The translations under genes were made by a program, and so were the position numbers. A stretch of DNA of 64,000 nucleotides from Lachnospiraceae bacterium (GTDB taxonomy: Bacteria; Bacillota; Clostridia; Lachnospirales; Lachnospiraceae): positions 61,711 to 125,710 of the forward strand of contig SVFI01000006.1 of assembly GCA_015056905.1 (NCBI GenBank), read 5' to 3'. This document shows positions 16,862-26,363 of this stretch, one piece after another (within the stretch, counting starts at the first letter, position 1; the number at the start of each line of letters is the position of its first letter). The notes beneath the pieces were generated by a model, which saw only the letters and a program-made list of their open reading frames with translations, was not told where the DNA came from and ran no database searches.

Positions 16862-17615
16862 AAAAATAAGGCATCGCGTGATGATATGCCTTCTTCTGCT
16901 TGCAGGAGTGCTGTGTTTTGTGTATTTTACGATGCTTGTGACGTATGTGGGTCCGCAGTCTTTTTTCTTTGTGTTTCCGATGCTTGGTTTGGGATGTTTT
17001 TTGCTTGCGCTCCTTTGGCACGGACATTACAAGGGGAGATTTACTTTGCCCCGCAGGCTGATTGTCGTGTTTTGGACCTTGGTCGGAACCGGCGTGATGT
17101 TATTCGGTATTTTGTTTGGGATGATTTTGTACGGACAGAGTGTTGGTCCGGATGAAAAGGCCGACTATGTGATTGTACTTGGTGCCGGACTGCGGGGAGA
17201 GCGACCGTCGCTTGTGCTGCAAAATCGAATCAATGCGGCGGCGGAGTATTTACATTCCAATTCGGATTGCAAAGTCATTGCCAGCGGAGGTCAGGGAGCG
17301 GATGAACTGATTTCAGAAGCGGAAGCAATACGCAGAGGTCTTGAATCTCAGGGGATTTCCACAGAGCGCATTCTTATGGAAGATAAGTCCACTTCGACGC
17401 AGGAGAATCTGACGTTTTCGCGTGCATATATTCCGGACGGCTCGTCGGTGGTTGTTGTGACCAACCGTTTTCATGTTTACCGGGCTTGTCACATTGCCCA
17501 TGAGTGTGGATACACTTCCGTTTCAGGACTTGGAGCAGACAATGTCAGATGGCTGAATCCGACCAATTATCTCCGTGAATGCATGGCGGTGTTTAAAGAT
17601 GTTGTATTGCCTTGA
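16842..17615 (+). CDS. YdcF/DUF218 family membrane protein
   Basis: A 257-aa protein with three N-terminal transmembrane helices (~12-30, 35-55, 68-93) and a DUF218 domain (~105-257) opening with DYVIVLGAG and containing ASGGQGADE, STSTQENL and TNRFHVYRA. These match YdcF/SanA-like proteins, implicated in envelope processes including ElyC-type lipid-carrier metabolism; the biochemical reaction is unsettled. It begins 20 bp inside the end of glgB, with GGAGG in the glgB coding sequence as ribosome binding site, so it is probably co-transcribed. Confidence 0.85.
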   Translation: MSIRRNKKIRHRVMICLLLLAGVLCFVYFTMLVTYVGPQSFFFVFPMLGLGCFLLALLWHGHYKGRFTLPRRLIVVFWTLVGTGVMLFGILFGMILYGQSVGPDEKADYVIVLGAGLRGERPSLVLQNRINAAAEYLHSNSDCKVIASGGQGADELISEAEAIRRGLESQGISTERILMEDKSTSTQENLTFSRAYIPDGSSVVVVTNRFHVYRACHIAHECGYTSVSGLGADNVRWLNPTNYLRECMAVFKDVVLP

Positions 17616-17677
17616 GCGGGTTGAAATGCGCAGGGGAAGGAACTTGAAGTGGTTGACATAACACAAAGGCTTGTCGG

Positions 17678-17838
17678 CGGGGTATGGAGAGAGGTAATTT
17701 CTTTCTAATACCCCGTTTTGCATATTTTTTAGGACAAAACGCAAGTCTACGGGGTATAGGGAGTTGGGACTGACTCTCTGTACCCCGTTTTTTACGTTAC
17801 CGGGGTATTATGGGCGAGAAAGCTTTATCTATGCCCCG
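17678..17838. repeat. Second array of three 38-bp hairpins, CGGGGTAT arms
   Basis: In the 331-bp gap between the DUF218 gene and the radical SAM gene, CGGGGTAT-type arms face ATACCCCG-type arms at 17678-17715, 17750-17787 and 17801-17838. Each unit is exactly 38 bp. The third right arm is ATGCCCCG, which still pairs through a G-U. The first two right arms are followed by GTTTTGCAT and GTTTTTT, so they may act as terminators. The middle unit has further inner pairing (GAGT/ACTC). Apart from promoter-like sequence before 17947, I see nothing else in this gap. Confidence 0.85.
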
Positions 17839-17946
17839 CGGGGGAGTATGGAAGAAAACAGGGGAAGAAAACAGGTTGACATACTACACCTGACATGTCA
17901 TAATAGAACAAATGTTCGATAGATTGAGCAATGTGGGAGTGATACG

Positions 17947-19362
17947 ATGTTAGTGGTGGAGGATTTAACAGTAGAACAGAAGCTGGAGATTTTGTCGGAT
18001 GCGGCAAAATATGACGTCGCGTGCACATCCAGCGGTGTAGAGCGCAAAGGAAAAAACGGAATGATCGGGAATACAGCCGCGAGCGGAATTTGTCACAGTT
18101 TTGCAGCGGATGGCAGATGTATTTCGCTTCTGAAGATTTTGTTTACAAATGAGTGTATTCATGACTGCAAGTACTGCATTAACCGAAGGTCAAATGATAC
18201 GCTTAGGACATCGTTTACGCCGGAGGAAGTATGCGACTTGACGATACAGTTTTATCGGCGCAATTATATTGAAGGATTGTTTTTGAGTTCCGGTGTGCGT
18301 CGAAGCCCGGATGAAACGATGGAGCAGATTTATATCACGCTGAAACTTTTAAGAGAGAAATATCACTTTAACGGATATATTCATGTGAAAGGCATTCCGG
18401 GAGCATCGCCGGAGCTGCTGGAGGCAGTTGGATTTTTGGCGGACCGGATGAGCCTGAATTTAGAGTTGGCGACAGCGGATGGACTAAAGCAGCTTGCGCC
18501 GGGCAAGAGCAGGGAAAAGATTTTGCTTCCGATGCGACAGATACAGAAAGGAATTCACGGACAGAGGATGCTTCTTACGGACGGGAAAGCGGAAACCAGA
18601 CCGGCGCTTCCGGGATATGAAACAGGATATGGGCAAAAGGAATCCTTTGGCAGTGGATTGTCGGGCGCTCCAGCAATTGGAGATGCGCAATACCCTGCCA
18701 TGAGGAAGAAGCAGGATTTCGTTCCGGCGGGACAGAGCACACAGATGATGGTCGGCGCGACGCAGGAGAGTGACTATCAGATTTTGACCGTGGCAGAATC
18801 ACTGTATCGAAGTTATGAGCTTAAGAGAGTGTTTTATTCAGCCTATGTGGCGCTCAATGAGGACAGTGCACTTCCACAGCCCGGCACGAAACCGCCGCTT
18901 CTGAGAGAACACAGATTGTATCAGGCAGACTGGCTTCTGCGATTTTACGGATTTCAGGCGTCGGAGTTATTGTCTGAGGATAAGCCGAATTTTAATATGT
19001 ATCTAGATCCGAAGTGTGAATGGGCAATTCGCCACCTGGAGTATTTTCCGGTGGAGATTAACAAGGCACCGTATGATTTGCTTCTCCGCATTCCCGGTGT
19101 GGGAGTGAAATCCGCACGCAGGATTGTGCGGGCGCGGCGAAGTGAAAAGCTGACTTTCGAGAACTTAAAACGTATCGGAGTGGTACTGAAAAGGGCGCAT
19201 TATTTTATTACCTGCAACGGTAAGATGATGTATCGGACACAGATTGACGAGGATTATATTACAAGGCGCATATTAGAACTGGACAGAAAGAAGAACTGGG
19301 AACTGGATTATAATATGACATTCAAACAGCTGTCCCTTTTTGATGACAGAAATTTTGCGTAG
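17947..19362 (+). CDS. Putative DNA modification/repair radical SAM protein
   Basis: A 471-aa radical SAM enzyme; the cluster motif is C70-x3-C74-x2-C77 (CIHDCKYC). A C-terminal helix-hairpin-helix (LLRIPGVGVKSARRIVRARR) indicates nucleic-acid binding. The build matches the TIGR03916-type family annotated as a DNA modification/repair radical SAM protein, usually linked to a TIGR03915/uracil-DNA-glycosylase-like partner; here the partner follows 51 bp downstream. A region of about 60 aa (~200-265) between barrel and HhH is low in conservation-like features and Gly/Gln-rich. The exact chemistry is unknown. The start is ATG after GGGAGTGATACG. Confidence 0.88.
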   Translation: MLVVEDLTVEQKLEILSDAAKYDVACTSSGVERKGKNGMIGNTAASGICHSFAADGRCISLLKILFTNECIHDCKYCINRRSNDTLRTSFTPEEVCDLTIQFYRRNYIEGLFLSSGVRRSPDETMEQIYITLKLLREKYHFNGYIHVKGIPGASPELLEAVGFLADRMSLNLELATADGLKQLAPGKSREKILLPMRQIQKGIHGQRMLLTDGKAETRPALPGYETGYGQKESFGSGLSGAPAIGDAQYPAMRKKQDFVPAGQSTQMMVGATQESDYQILTVAESLYRSYELKRVFYSAYVALNEDSALPQPGTKPPLLREHRLYQADWLLRFYGFQASELLSEDKPNFNMYLDPKCEWAIRHLEYFPVEINKAPYDLLLRIPGVGVKSARRIVRARRSEKLTFENLKRIGVVLKRAHYFITCNGKMMYRTQIDEDYITRRILELDRKKNWELDYNMTFKQLSLFDDRNFA

Positions 19363-19413
19363 TGTAAAGATGCGGGGGATGTGTCAGAAGAAATTGTCAG
19401 GAGGACTCAAAAG

Positions 19414-20181
19414 ATGGAACAGGGAAATAGGATATATATATGTGAAAATACACCTGATGGGATTTTTACGGCCATTTACGATGCATGGGAAGCGCGGATT
19501 CCCGAGGAAAGACTCAGAATTCTTGCAGATGGCGAGTATGCATATGAGTTGTTTGCAGAGTATCACTATGTGGAGACGGATATGGACAAGGCGGTCAAGG
19601 TGGCGCACTCGGTAAGCCGGAAGATTTCGCCGGAAGCTTACAGGCAGATATATGCGGCGGCTCTCTCTCATGAGGAAGATAAGATTATAGCAATTTACCG
19701 TTTTTTGAAACTCGGATTCCGGGTTGGGGCGGGAGTGACGGATATGCATGCAAAGAGCGAGGTGTGCAGAGTGTTTGAACTATGCAGAAACGTTGTGAAC
19801 GAATCGCATAGTTTTCGGGAATTTGTGAGATTTTCGGAGCTGGAAAACGGGATTTTGCTGGCGCGTATCCGACCGAAGAATTTTGTTCTGCCTCTTATGG
19901 CAGGACATTTTGCGGACCGCTTTCCGGAGGAGCACTTTGTGATTATCGATGACACTTCGGAGATGGGTGTGTTTCATGAGAAAGGGAAGGCGTGGTTTCT
20001 GTCACCGATAGATAGGGAGGCGATTGAGAGGCTGTGGCGTAGTGAACGATCCAAAGAGTATGAGCGGATGTGGAAGACATTTTTTAAGGCGATTGCGATT
20101 GAGCAGAGGCACAATTACAAATGTCAGAGAAATTTATGTGCACTCCGATTCCGTGATTATATGTTGGAATTTGACGGCTGA
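19414..20181 (+). CDS. DUF4130/TIGR03915 DNA-metabolism partner protein
   Basis: A 255-aa soluble protein. The mid and C-terminal region has ADRFPEEHFVIIDDTSEMGV and LWRSERSKEYERMWKTFFK followed by AIEQRHNYKCQRNLCALRF, characteristic of the TIGR03915/DUF4130 family. In many genomes this domain is fused to a uracil-DNA glycosylase; here it stands alone. The ATG at 19414 follows AGGAGG with 9-nt spacing; earlier in-frame codons lack a site. It directly follows the radical SAM gene, and together they form the conserved two-gene unit thought to act on damaged or modified DNA. Confidence 0.85.
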   Translation: MEQGNRIYICENTPDGIFTAIYDAWEARIPEERLRILADGEYAYELFAEYHYVETDMDKAVKVAHSVSRKISPEAYRQIYAAALSHEEDKIIAIYRFLKLGFRVGAGVTDMHAKSEVCRVFELCRNVVNESHSFREFVRFSELENGILLARIRPKNFVLPLMAGHFADRFPEEHFVIIDDTSEMGVFHEKGKAWFLSPIDREAIERLWRSERSKEYERMWKTFFKAIAIEQRHNYKCQRNLCALRFRDYMLEFDG

Positions 20182-20223
20182 AGGAGCATATACTTGATAT
20201 GAGAGCATGAGTCGGAGTATAGA

Positions 20224-20967
20224 ATGAGAATCCGTCGATTTGCCTGTATGGCAGGACTTTTTATTTTGGATATGATATTGCTTTCCATGCTGTGTTTTCA
20301 GAACCGGAAAAATGAAGAGAATGCAGGGTTAAGCAGGGACAGAGGTAGTGCAGGGGGATACGAAGTGATGAGCGGTGATGTGGCGATCAGCTCAAATATG
20401 CAGGAAGAGCGAAAGATTGCACTTACCTTTGATGACGGACCGAATCATATATATACGTTACCTTTGCTGGAAGGGCTCAAGGAGCGCGGGGTTAAGGCGA
20501 CCTTTTTTCTGCTCGGGCAGGAAGTGGTGGAAAAACCGGAGATTGCTAAGCGCATTGCGCAGGACGGACATCTGATAGGAAATCATTCTTTTTATCATGA
20601 GGATTTGTCTCAGATGGAGGCAGAGGAGGCAGTGATGTATGTCAGCCGCACGAATGAGGTGATTTATGAGGCGACGGGACAATATCCGCAGCTGATACGT
20701 CCGCCGTTTGGGCGCGCTAATGCAAATAGTGTCTATGAACCGCCGATGGTAGAGGTGCTTTGGACGATTGATTCCAGAGATTGGGAGTTGTCTGATGTCG
20801 GAACGATAATGCAAAATGTGTTACCAAATGCAAAGGAAGATGGTATTATTTTGATGCATGACGCTTCTGCATCAAGTGTTCAGGCCGCATTTGCGATTGT
20901 TGACAGTCTGCAGGAGCAGGGGTATTGTTTTGTGACGCTCGATGAGATTTTGTTTGACCGGCATTGA
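20224..20967 (+). CDS. Membrane-anchored polysaccharide deacetylase (NodB/CE4)
   Basis: A 247-aa extracellular CE4 deacetylase. Residues ~6-22 form a signal anchor. The CE4 motifs appear in order: TFDDGPN (catalytic Asp and metal Asp), NHSFYH (metal histidines), RPPFGR, the DSRDW region and LMHDA. Likely substrates are N-acetyl groups of peptidoglycan or another surface glycan, giving lysozyme resistance or a role in sporulation (PdaA/PdaB-like); the sequence does not decide between them. It stands alone between the DNA-repair pair and rarA. Confidence 0.9.
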   Translation: MRIRRFACMAGLFILDMILLSMLCFQNRKNEENAGLSRDRGSAGGYEVMSGDVAISSNMQEERKIALTFDDGPNHIYTLPLLEGLKERGVKATFFLLGQEVVEKPEIAKRIAQDGHLIGNHSFYHEDLSQMEAEEAVMYVSRTNEVIYEATGQYPQLIRPPFGRANANSVYEPPMVEVLWTIDSRDWELSDVGTIMQNVLPNAKEDGIILMHDASASSVQAAFAIVDSLQEQGYCFVTLDEILFDRH

Positions 20968-21060
20968 ATTTCGGTGCTTTGTCGGATATACTTTTATAGA
21001 GCCCGTTTGTAACAGATACGATGCGGGAGAAGTACAATTAGGAAAGCACAGAGGCAGACT

Positions 21061-22380
21061 ATGGATTTATTTGAATACATGCGTGAAAATACAATGGAAA
21101 AGGAGTCACCGCTGGCAGCGCGCATGCGCCCGTCCACGCTCGGGGAAATTGTCGGACAGAAGCACATTTTGGGAGAGGATAAATTGTTGTACCGTGCTAT
21201 TAAGGCGGACAAGCTCAGTTCACTGATTTTTTACGGGCCTCCGGGAACCGGAAAAACGACGATTGCTAAGGTGATTGCCAATACGACGAGTGCGGAATTT
21301 ACCCAGATTAACGCGACAGTTGCGGGCAAAAAGGATATGGAGGAGGTCGTGAAGCAGGCAAAGGATACGCTTGGGATGTATCAGAAAAAGACCATCCTCT
21401 TCATCGACGAAATTCATCGCTTCAATAAGGGGCAGCAGGATTATCTGTTGCCGTTTGTGGAGGACGGAACGATTATTCTGATTGGTGCTACGACGGAAAA
21501 TCCTTATTTTGAGGTAAACGGCGCTTTGATTTCGCGTTCGATTATTTTTGAACTCAAGCCCCTCGAGAAGGATGATGTGAAAGGTCTTCTGCGCAGGGCA
21601 CTGGAAGATTCGGATAAAGGTATGGGAGCCTATGAGGCTGTGATTGACGAAGATGCGCTTGAGTTTTTGGCAGACGTGGCAGGAGGAGATGCGCGCCATG
21701 CACTCAATGCGATTGAGATTGGTGTGTTGACTACGGCGCGGAGCGACGACGGTAAAATACATATTACATTGCCGGTTGCGTCAGAGTGCATTCAGAAGCG
21801 AGTGATCAAATACGATAAGTCAGGGGACAACCATTACGATACGATTTCTGCATTTATCAAGAGTATGCGTGGTTCTGATCCGGATGCGGCGGTTTATTAT
21901 CTTGCCAAGATGCTGTATGCGGGAGAGAGTGTAACGTTTATTGCGCGACGAATGATGATTTGTGCGGCGGAGGATGTCGGAATGGCGGATCCGCATGCAC
22001 TTCAGGTGGCGGTCAGCGCATCGCTTGCGGTGGAACGTGTCGGAATGCCCGAAGCGCAGATTATTTTGTCTGAAGCGGCGATTTATATTGCGACGGCACC
22101 GAAGAGCAACACAGCCTGCGAGGCGATTTTTGCAGCCAATGATTGTGTAAAGGCAACCGGAAATCTGAAGGTTCCGACACATTTACAAGATGCGCATTAC
22201 AAAGGAGCTGCCAAACTCGGACATGGTATCGGATATCAGTATGCACATGATTATCCGAAGCATTATGTAAACCAGCAGTATTTACCGGATGAGCTTGTCG
22301 GAACCGCATTTTATAAGCCAACGGGTAACGGCTATGAGAGAAGTATACAGGAGCATATGAAATGGCTGAAGGAAGAGTAG
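21061..22380 (+). CDS. rarA: Replication-associated recombination protein A (MgsA/RarA)
   Basis: A 439-aa AAA+ ATPase acting at stalled replication forks, related to clamp-loader subunits. Walker A is GPPGTGKT at 59-66, Walker B LFIDEIHRF, sensor 1 region GATTENPYF, and the C-terminal MgsA tetramerisation domain contains DPDAAVYYLAKMLYAGE and AEDVGMADP. The length is normal. AGGAAAG precedes the ATG. The next gene begins 18 bp before its stop. Confidence 0.95.
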   Translation: MDLFEYMRENTMEKESPLAARMRPSTLGEIVGQKHILGEDKLLYRAIKADKLSSLIFYGPPGTGKTTIAKVIANTTSAEFTQINATVAGKKDMEEVVKQAKDTLGMYQKKTILFIDEIHRFNKGQQDYLLPFVEDGTIILIGATTENPYFEVNGALISRSIIFELKPLEKDDVKGLLRRALEDSDKGMGAYEAVIDEDALEFLADVAGGDARHALNAIEIGVLTTARSDDGKIHITLPVASECIQKRVIKYDKSGDNHYDTISAFIKSMRGSDPDAAVYYLAKMLYAGESVTFIARRMMICAAEDVGMADPHALQVAVSASLAVERVGMPEAQIILSEAAIYIATAPKSNTACEAIFAANDCVKATGNLKVPTHLQDAHYKGAAKLGHGIGYQYAHDYPKHYVNQQYLPDELVGTAFYKPTGNGYERSIQEHMKWLKEE

Positions 22381-23693
22381 AAGGACAGAGAATGCTGATT
22401 GTCTCTCTGGATGCGGTCGGAGCGAGGGATCTTGCATTTATGAGTGAACTGCCGAATTTCAGACGCATCAGGGAAATGTCCGCGTATTGCGACCATGTAA
22501 AAAGTGTCTATCCGTCCATTACCTATCCGGCGCACAGTACAATTGTGACAGGCCAAAAGCCAAGCAGACACGGTGTTGTGAATAACATCCGTATGCAGCC
22601 GCAGCGTGCAGGCAAAGAAGACTGGCTTTGGCATCGGAAATATATCAAGGCGGATACGATTTATGACCTGGCACGGAAAAAGGGATGGACTACGGCTGCG
22701 CTCCTTTGGCCGGTGACGGCGCGAAGCCGGATAAAATACTGTGTGCCTGAGATTTTTCCGAACAGAGATTGGCAGAATCAGGTCATGATTTCTGCGGTAA
22801 ACGGACCGATTCCTTATCAGATTGATTTGCTCGGAGAATTCGGTCATTTGCTGGATGGACTGAACCAGCCGAATCTTGACAATTTTGTGACGGAGGCGGC
22901 GGAGTATACGATTTGTAAATACAATCCGGATTTGTTTCTCATTCATTTGACGGATGTGGATACACACAGGCATTGGTTTGGACTTGATGCGCCGGAGGTT
23001 TTTGAAGCTATGCGTCGTCACGACGAGAGACTTGGAAGGTTTTTGAAAGCACTGGAAGAGACAGGAGACATGGCAAAGACGACTGTTGTCGTATTGGGAG
23101 ATCATTGCCAGATTAATACGCACACGGCAGTTTATCCGAATTATTACCTCAAGGAAGCAGGGCTTCTTTCTGTCTCGGAGAAAGGAATGATACAGTCGTA
23201 TGATTTTTATGCGCAGCATTGCGACGGCTGTTGTTATATTTATGCGGGAGAAGCGATGAAACGCAGATTGCGGAAGGCACCAAAGCAGGAGCGCGAGGAG
23301 CTGATGAAGCAGCTTCGGGCAGCGCTTAGGCAAATACCGAGCGAGATGATTGCTAAAATCATTCCGCGCAAACAGCTAAGGGAACTTGGGGCCGACAATG
23401 ATTGTATCTGTATGCTTGAAGCAGTGCCGGGGTATTATTTCCAAAATGGGTATCAAAAGCCATATGAGAACGTGGCGGAGATGACAGAACATCGGATGTT
23501 GGCAACGCATGGATACCTTCCCGATTTGCCGGACTATGAGACGTTCTTTATGATGAGCGGATTTGGTGTGGCGAAAGGAGAACAGGCAGGGCAGATGCAT
23601 TTGTGGGACGAGGCTCCGACGCTGGCGAAGATTCTCGGAGTCTGCTTGAAAGATGCGGACGGAACTGCAATGGAGCAGATGCTTGCAAAGTGA
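22362..23693 (+). CDS. Alkaline-phosphatase-superfamily phosphodiesterase
   Basis: A 443-aa type I phosphodiesterase/nucleotide pyrophosphatase-like hydrolase. Metal-site features are the SLDAVGARDL start, the nucleophile region PSITYPAHSTIVTGQKPSRH (Thr in YPAHST/IVTG), HLTDVDTHRHWFG and VVLGDHCQ. No signal peptide is visible, so it is probably cytoplasmic; the substrate is unknown. Two starts are possible: ATG 22362 (AGGAG, 8 nt) inside rarA, and ATG 22392 (GAAGGA, 6 nt), which would begin right at the conserved MLIVSLDAVG and fits the family better. The overlap suggests an operon with rarA. Confidence 0.85.
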   Translation: MAEGRVEGQRMLIVSLDAVGARDLAFMSELPNFRRIREMSAYCDHVKSVYPSITYPAHSTIVTGQKPSRHGVVNNIRMQPQRAGKEDWLWHRKYIKADTIYDLARKKGWTTAALLWPVTARSRIKYCVPEIFPNRDWQNQVMISAVNGPIPYQIDLLGEFGHLLDGLNQPNLDNFVTEAAEYTICKYNPDLFLIHLTDVDTHRHWFGLDAPEVFEAMRRHDERLGRFLKALEETGDMAKTTVVVLGDHCQINTHTAVYPNYYLKEAGLLSVSEKGMIQSYDFYAQHCDGCCYIYAGEAMKRRLRKAPKQEREELMKQLRAALRQIPSEMIAKIIPRKQLRELGADNDCICMLEAVPGYYFQNGYQKPYENVAEMTEHRMLATHGYLPDLPDYETFFMMSGFGVAKGEQAGQMHLWDEAPTLAKILGVCLKDADGTAMEQMLAK

Positions 23694-23723
23694 TTTTAAT
23701 TTTTATATATACAAAACAGTAAA

Positions 23724-23748
23724 AGAGCAGCTTTAAAAAAGCTGCTCT
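23724..23748. terminator. Bidirectional terminator between convergent genes
   Basis: AGAGCAGCTTT and AAAGCTGCTCT form an 11-bp stem with a 3-nt loop. On the minus strand it runs into TTTTACTGTTTTG and overlaps the stop codon of the DUF4364 gene (23733-23735). It can serve both the phosphodiesterase gene and the DUF4364 gene. Confidence 0.85.
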
Positions 23749-24248
23749 ACTAAGTACTGATAAATGTCCTGATTGTTGCGCTCCCACTTTTCACAGATGG
23801 AGGCGGCAATATCTTCTGTCGGCACGGATAAAGTTATATCAACCAGTGTCTGTGTTTTTTCACGAGCGACGAGATGTGCTTTGTATTCGCCCTCCGTGCT
23901 TTTGAAATATTCTCCGATAATGGAGACTTCATTTTTAAGTGACATAGATTTTTCGTTTAAATACGAGTCTATGTCTTTTTTTATGTCCGGAGAAATACGG
24001 TTTTCAAAGAAGTGAAGCGTATCTTCGCCTTCCTCGGTAATAAAAAGCTGTGTCCGGTTCCGTACGGTTTTTTCCAGAATCATGTTGCTGTCGCAAAGCT
24101 GTGCAAACACGGTCTGCAGATTCATATAATTGGTATATTCCCTATCGAGTATATAGTCTGTAATCTGTGCGCGCGTCAGCGGAAAGGTGACACGGTTTAA
24201 CATATAGAGAACAATCAGTTTGTATAGAGTGTGTGGATCTTGAGTCAT
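23733..24248 (-). CDS. DUF4364 family protein
   Basis: A 171-aa protein beginning with a winged-helix-like segment (LYKLIVLYMLNRVTFPLTRA, then ITDYILD and a second helix LQTVFAQLCDSNMI). This is the clostridial DUF4364 family, generally taken as a DNA-binding regulator of unknown target. The C-terminal half (STEGEYKAHLVAREKTQTLVD) is a mixed sheet region. It is 15 bp downstream of the radical SAM gene at 24264 on the same strand, so it is probably co-transcribed with it. Confidence 0.85.
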   Translation of the reverse strand: MTQDPHTLYKLIVLYMLNRVTFPLTRAQITDYILDREYTNYMNLQTVFAQLCDSNMILEKTVRNRTQLFITEEGEDTLHFFENRISPDIKKDIDSYLNEKSMSLKNEVSIIGEYFKSTEGEYKAHLVAREKTQTLVDITLSVPTEDIAASICEKWERNNQDIYQYLVEQLF

Positions 24249-24263
24249 TTCATTTCCTTTCTT

Positions 24264-25205
24264 TTACGAACGGTTGCGGGGAAAATCCTTTCCCTGATAA
24301 TGTCCGCCTTCTTTCATAAGGCGATGAAGGGAATTGAGTGTATCCCACTTATAGAGGCTCCACTCGGGCGCAATCAAAAGGTCTGCCGGGCCGTCTCCGG
24401 TCACGCGGTGAAGTACGATTTCCGGGTCAAGCCGGTCGATGCAACGAATAAGCAAAGCGAGATAGTGTTCCTTTGTAAGACACGTAAAAAGGCCGTTGGC
24501 ATAGTCGGTTGCAAGGTCGGTATCTCTCAGTACATGAAGAAGCTGGAGCTTGATACCGAAAATGTGACAGCCGTTTAGATAGTCGATGGTAGCGAGCATG
24601 TCTTCATCTGTCTCACCCGGGAGACCGAGAATGACGTGGACAATGACCGGAACATCCAGTCCGTGAAGGTTAGCCATTGCTTCCTCAAAACAGGAGAGAG
24701 GATAACCTCGACGGATGTAGGCGGCAGTCCGCGCGTGTATCGTCTGAAGTCCGAGTTCCACCCAGAGGAATTTATCCGGGAATTCCTGTTTGCAGCGGCT
24801 AAGTACATCCAGTACTTCGGGACCGAGGCAATCCGGTCTTGTGGCGATGGAAATACCGCAAATCAGTGGATGTGAAAGAGCTGCACGATACAGCGAATAA
24901 AGTCTGGAAGGATCGCCGTACGTTCCGGTGTAAGCCTGAAAATAGGCGATATACTTCCGACCGACGTTTTTGGAACCAAAGAGTCCCAGGGCTTTCTCTA
25001 TCTGCTCGGGAATGGAGTCCGGCGTAACGGATGTGGCAAATTCGCCGCTTCCGCCTGCGGAGCAGAAAATACATCCCCTATCGCCCTTGGTGCCGTCCCT
25101 GTTCGGGCAGGTAAAACCACCATCGAGAGCAATTTTGAATACTTTTTCACCATATTCTCTTTTCAGATAAGCACTCAGGCTGTTGTAGGGTTTCTTTTCA
25201 TCCAT
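24264..25205 (-). CDS. TIGR01212/YhcC-family radical SAM protein
   Basis: A 313-aa radical SAM protein with the unusual long cluster spacing C33-x11-C45-x2-C48 (TCPNRDGTKGDRGCIFC) seen in the YhcC/YtqA family. GGSGEFA and the TRPDCL segment follow. Family members resemble Elp3-like tRNA-modification enzymes in sequence, and E. coli YhcC is linked to anaerobic respiration and biofilm; the reaction is not known. It is 9 bp downstream of the malic-enzyme stop on the minus strand, placing it in a malic enzyme - radical SAM - DUF4364 transcript. Confidence 0.88.
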   Translation of the reverse strand: MDEKKPYNSLSAYLKREYGEKVFKIALDGGFTCPNRDGTKGDRGCIFCSAGGSGEFATSVTPDSIPEQIEKALGLFGSKNVGRKYIAYFQAYTGTYGDPSRLYSLYRAALSHPLICGISIATRPDCLGPEVLDVLSRCKQEFPDKFLWVELGLQTIHARTAAYIRRGYPLSCFEEAMANLHGLDVPVIVHVILGLPGETDEDMLATIDYLNGCHIFGIKLQLLHVLRDTDLATDYANGLFTCLTKEHYLALLIRCIDRLDPEIVLHRVTGDGPADLLIAPEWSLYKWDTLNSLHRLMKEGGHYQGKDFPRNRS

Positions 25206-25214
25206 AACTACTGT

Positions 25215-26363
25215 CTAAATATGAGATTTTACCGCATTTGCAACGGCCTCGGCTACGCGAGGGTCGAAAGCTTCCGGTAAAATGTTGTCTTCGTTTAAAT
25301 CTTCAGGAGCAACAAGTGCAGCGAGTGCGTTTGCTGCGGCTAATTTCATTTCCTCCGTAATCTGCGCGGCGCGACCTTCAAGAGCACCTTTGAAGATGCC
25401 CGGGAAGGCAACAACGTTGTTGACCTGATTCGGGAAATCGGAGCGTCCTGTTCCGACTATTCTTGCGCCTGCGGCTTTGGCTACATCCGGCATAATTTCC
25501 GGAACCGGGTTAGCCATGGCAAATAAAATGGAATCCGGATTCATGGAAGCGACCATTTCAGGAGTTACGATGTTCGGAGCGGAGACACCGACAAAAATAT
25601 CTGCACCTTTGAGTGCATCGGCAAGAGAGCCGGTCTCGTTGTTCGGGTTTGTTGTCTCTGTCATTTTCTGCTGCATCCAGTTCAGACCCTCGGTAGTCTT
25701 GGAAAGAATACCGACGCGGTCGCACATTACGATATTTTTGAAACCGTAGGTGAGCAAAAGCTTCGTGATTGCTACGCCGGCGCTACCGGCTCCGTTGACA
25801 ACAACCTTGCAGTTTTCTTTTTCTTTTCCTACAACTTTCAAACCATTGATGATACCGGCGAGAACTACAATGGCGGTTCCGTGCTGGTCGTCGTGGAAGA
25901 CCGGAATGTCAAGCGTAGCTTTGAGTCGCTCCTCAATTTCAAAACAGCGCGGAGCGGAGATGTCTTCCAGATTAATACCGCCATAGTTTGGCGCGAGGTA
26001 TGTGATGGTTTTAATCAGTTCTTCGGTGTCTTGCGTGTCGAGGCAAATCGGAACCGCGTTTACATTGCCGAATTCCTTGAATAACACACATTTTCCTTCC
26101 ATGACAGGCATAGCTGCGTGCGGACCGATATTACCGAGACCGAGAACGGCGCTGCCGTCGGAAATGACAGCGACCGTATTGCTTTTCATTGTATATTTGT
26201 AAGCGGCTTCTTTATCTTCCGCAATCACTTTGCACGGCTCCGCCACGCCCGGTGTGTAAGCGAGAGATAACGCCTCTCTGGAATTTACTTTTACTTTGGA
26301 GATAGTGTTGAGCTTTCCCTGCCACTCTCCGTGAAGCTGTAATGCTTTTTCATTCGTTGTCAT
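25215..26363 (-). CDS. Malic enzyme (malate dehydrogenase, decarboxylating)
   Basis: A 382-aa NAD(P)-dependent malic enzyme of the short bacterial type, converting malate to pyruvate and CO2. Landmarks are LAYTPGVAEPC with the catalytic Tyr near residue 36, KSNTVAVISDGSAVLGLGNI, the metal site FHDDQHGTA, the Rossmann motif GAGSAGVA, and MANPVPEI. The ATG at 26363 follows AAAGGGA on the minus strand; a longer frame to 26411 lacks a site. It leads a minus-strand operon and is divergent from rho. Confidence 0.93.
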   Translation of the reverse strand: MTTNEKALQLHGEWQGKLNTISKVKVNSREALSLAYTPGVAEPCKVIAEDKEAAYKYTMKSNTVAVISDGSAVLGLGNIGPHAAMPVMEGKCVLFKEFGNVNAVPICLDTQDTEELIKTITYLAPNYGGINLEDISAPRCFEIEERLKATLDIPVFHDDQHGTAIVVLAGIINGLKVVGKEKENCKVVVNGAGSAGVAITKLLLTYGFKNIVMCDRVGILSKTTEGLNWMQQKMTETTNPNNETGSLADALKGADIFVGVSAPNIVTPEMVASMNPDSILFAMANPVPEIMPDVAKAAGARIVGTGRSDFPNQVNNVVAFPGIFKGALEGRAAQITEEMKLAAANALAALVAPEDLNEDNILPEAFDPRVAEAVANAVKSHI

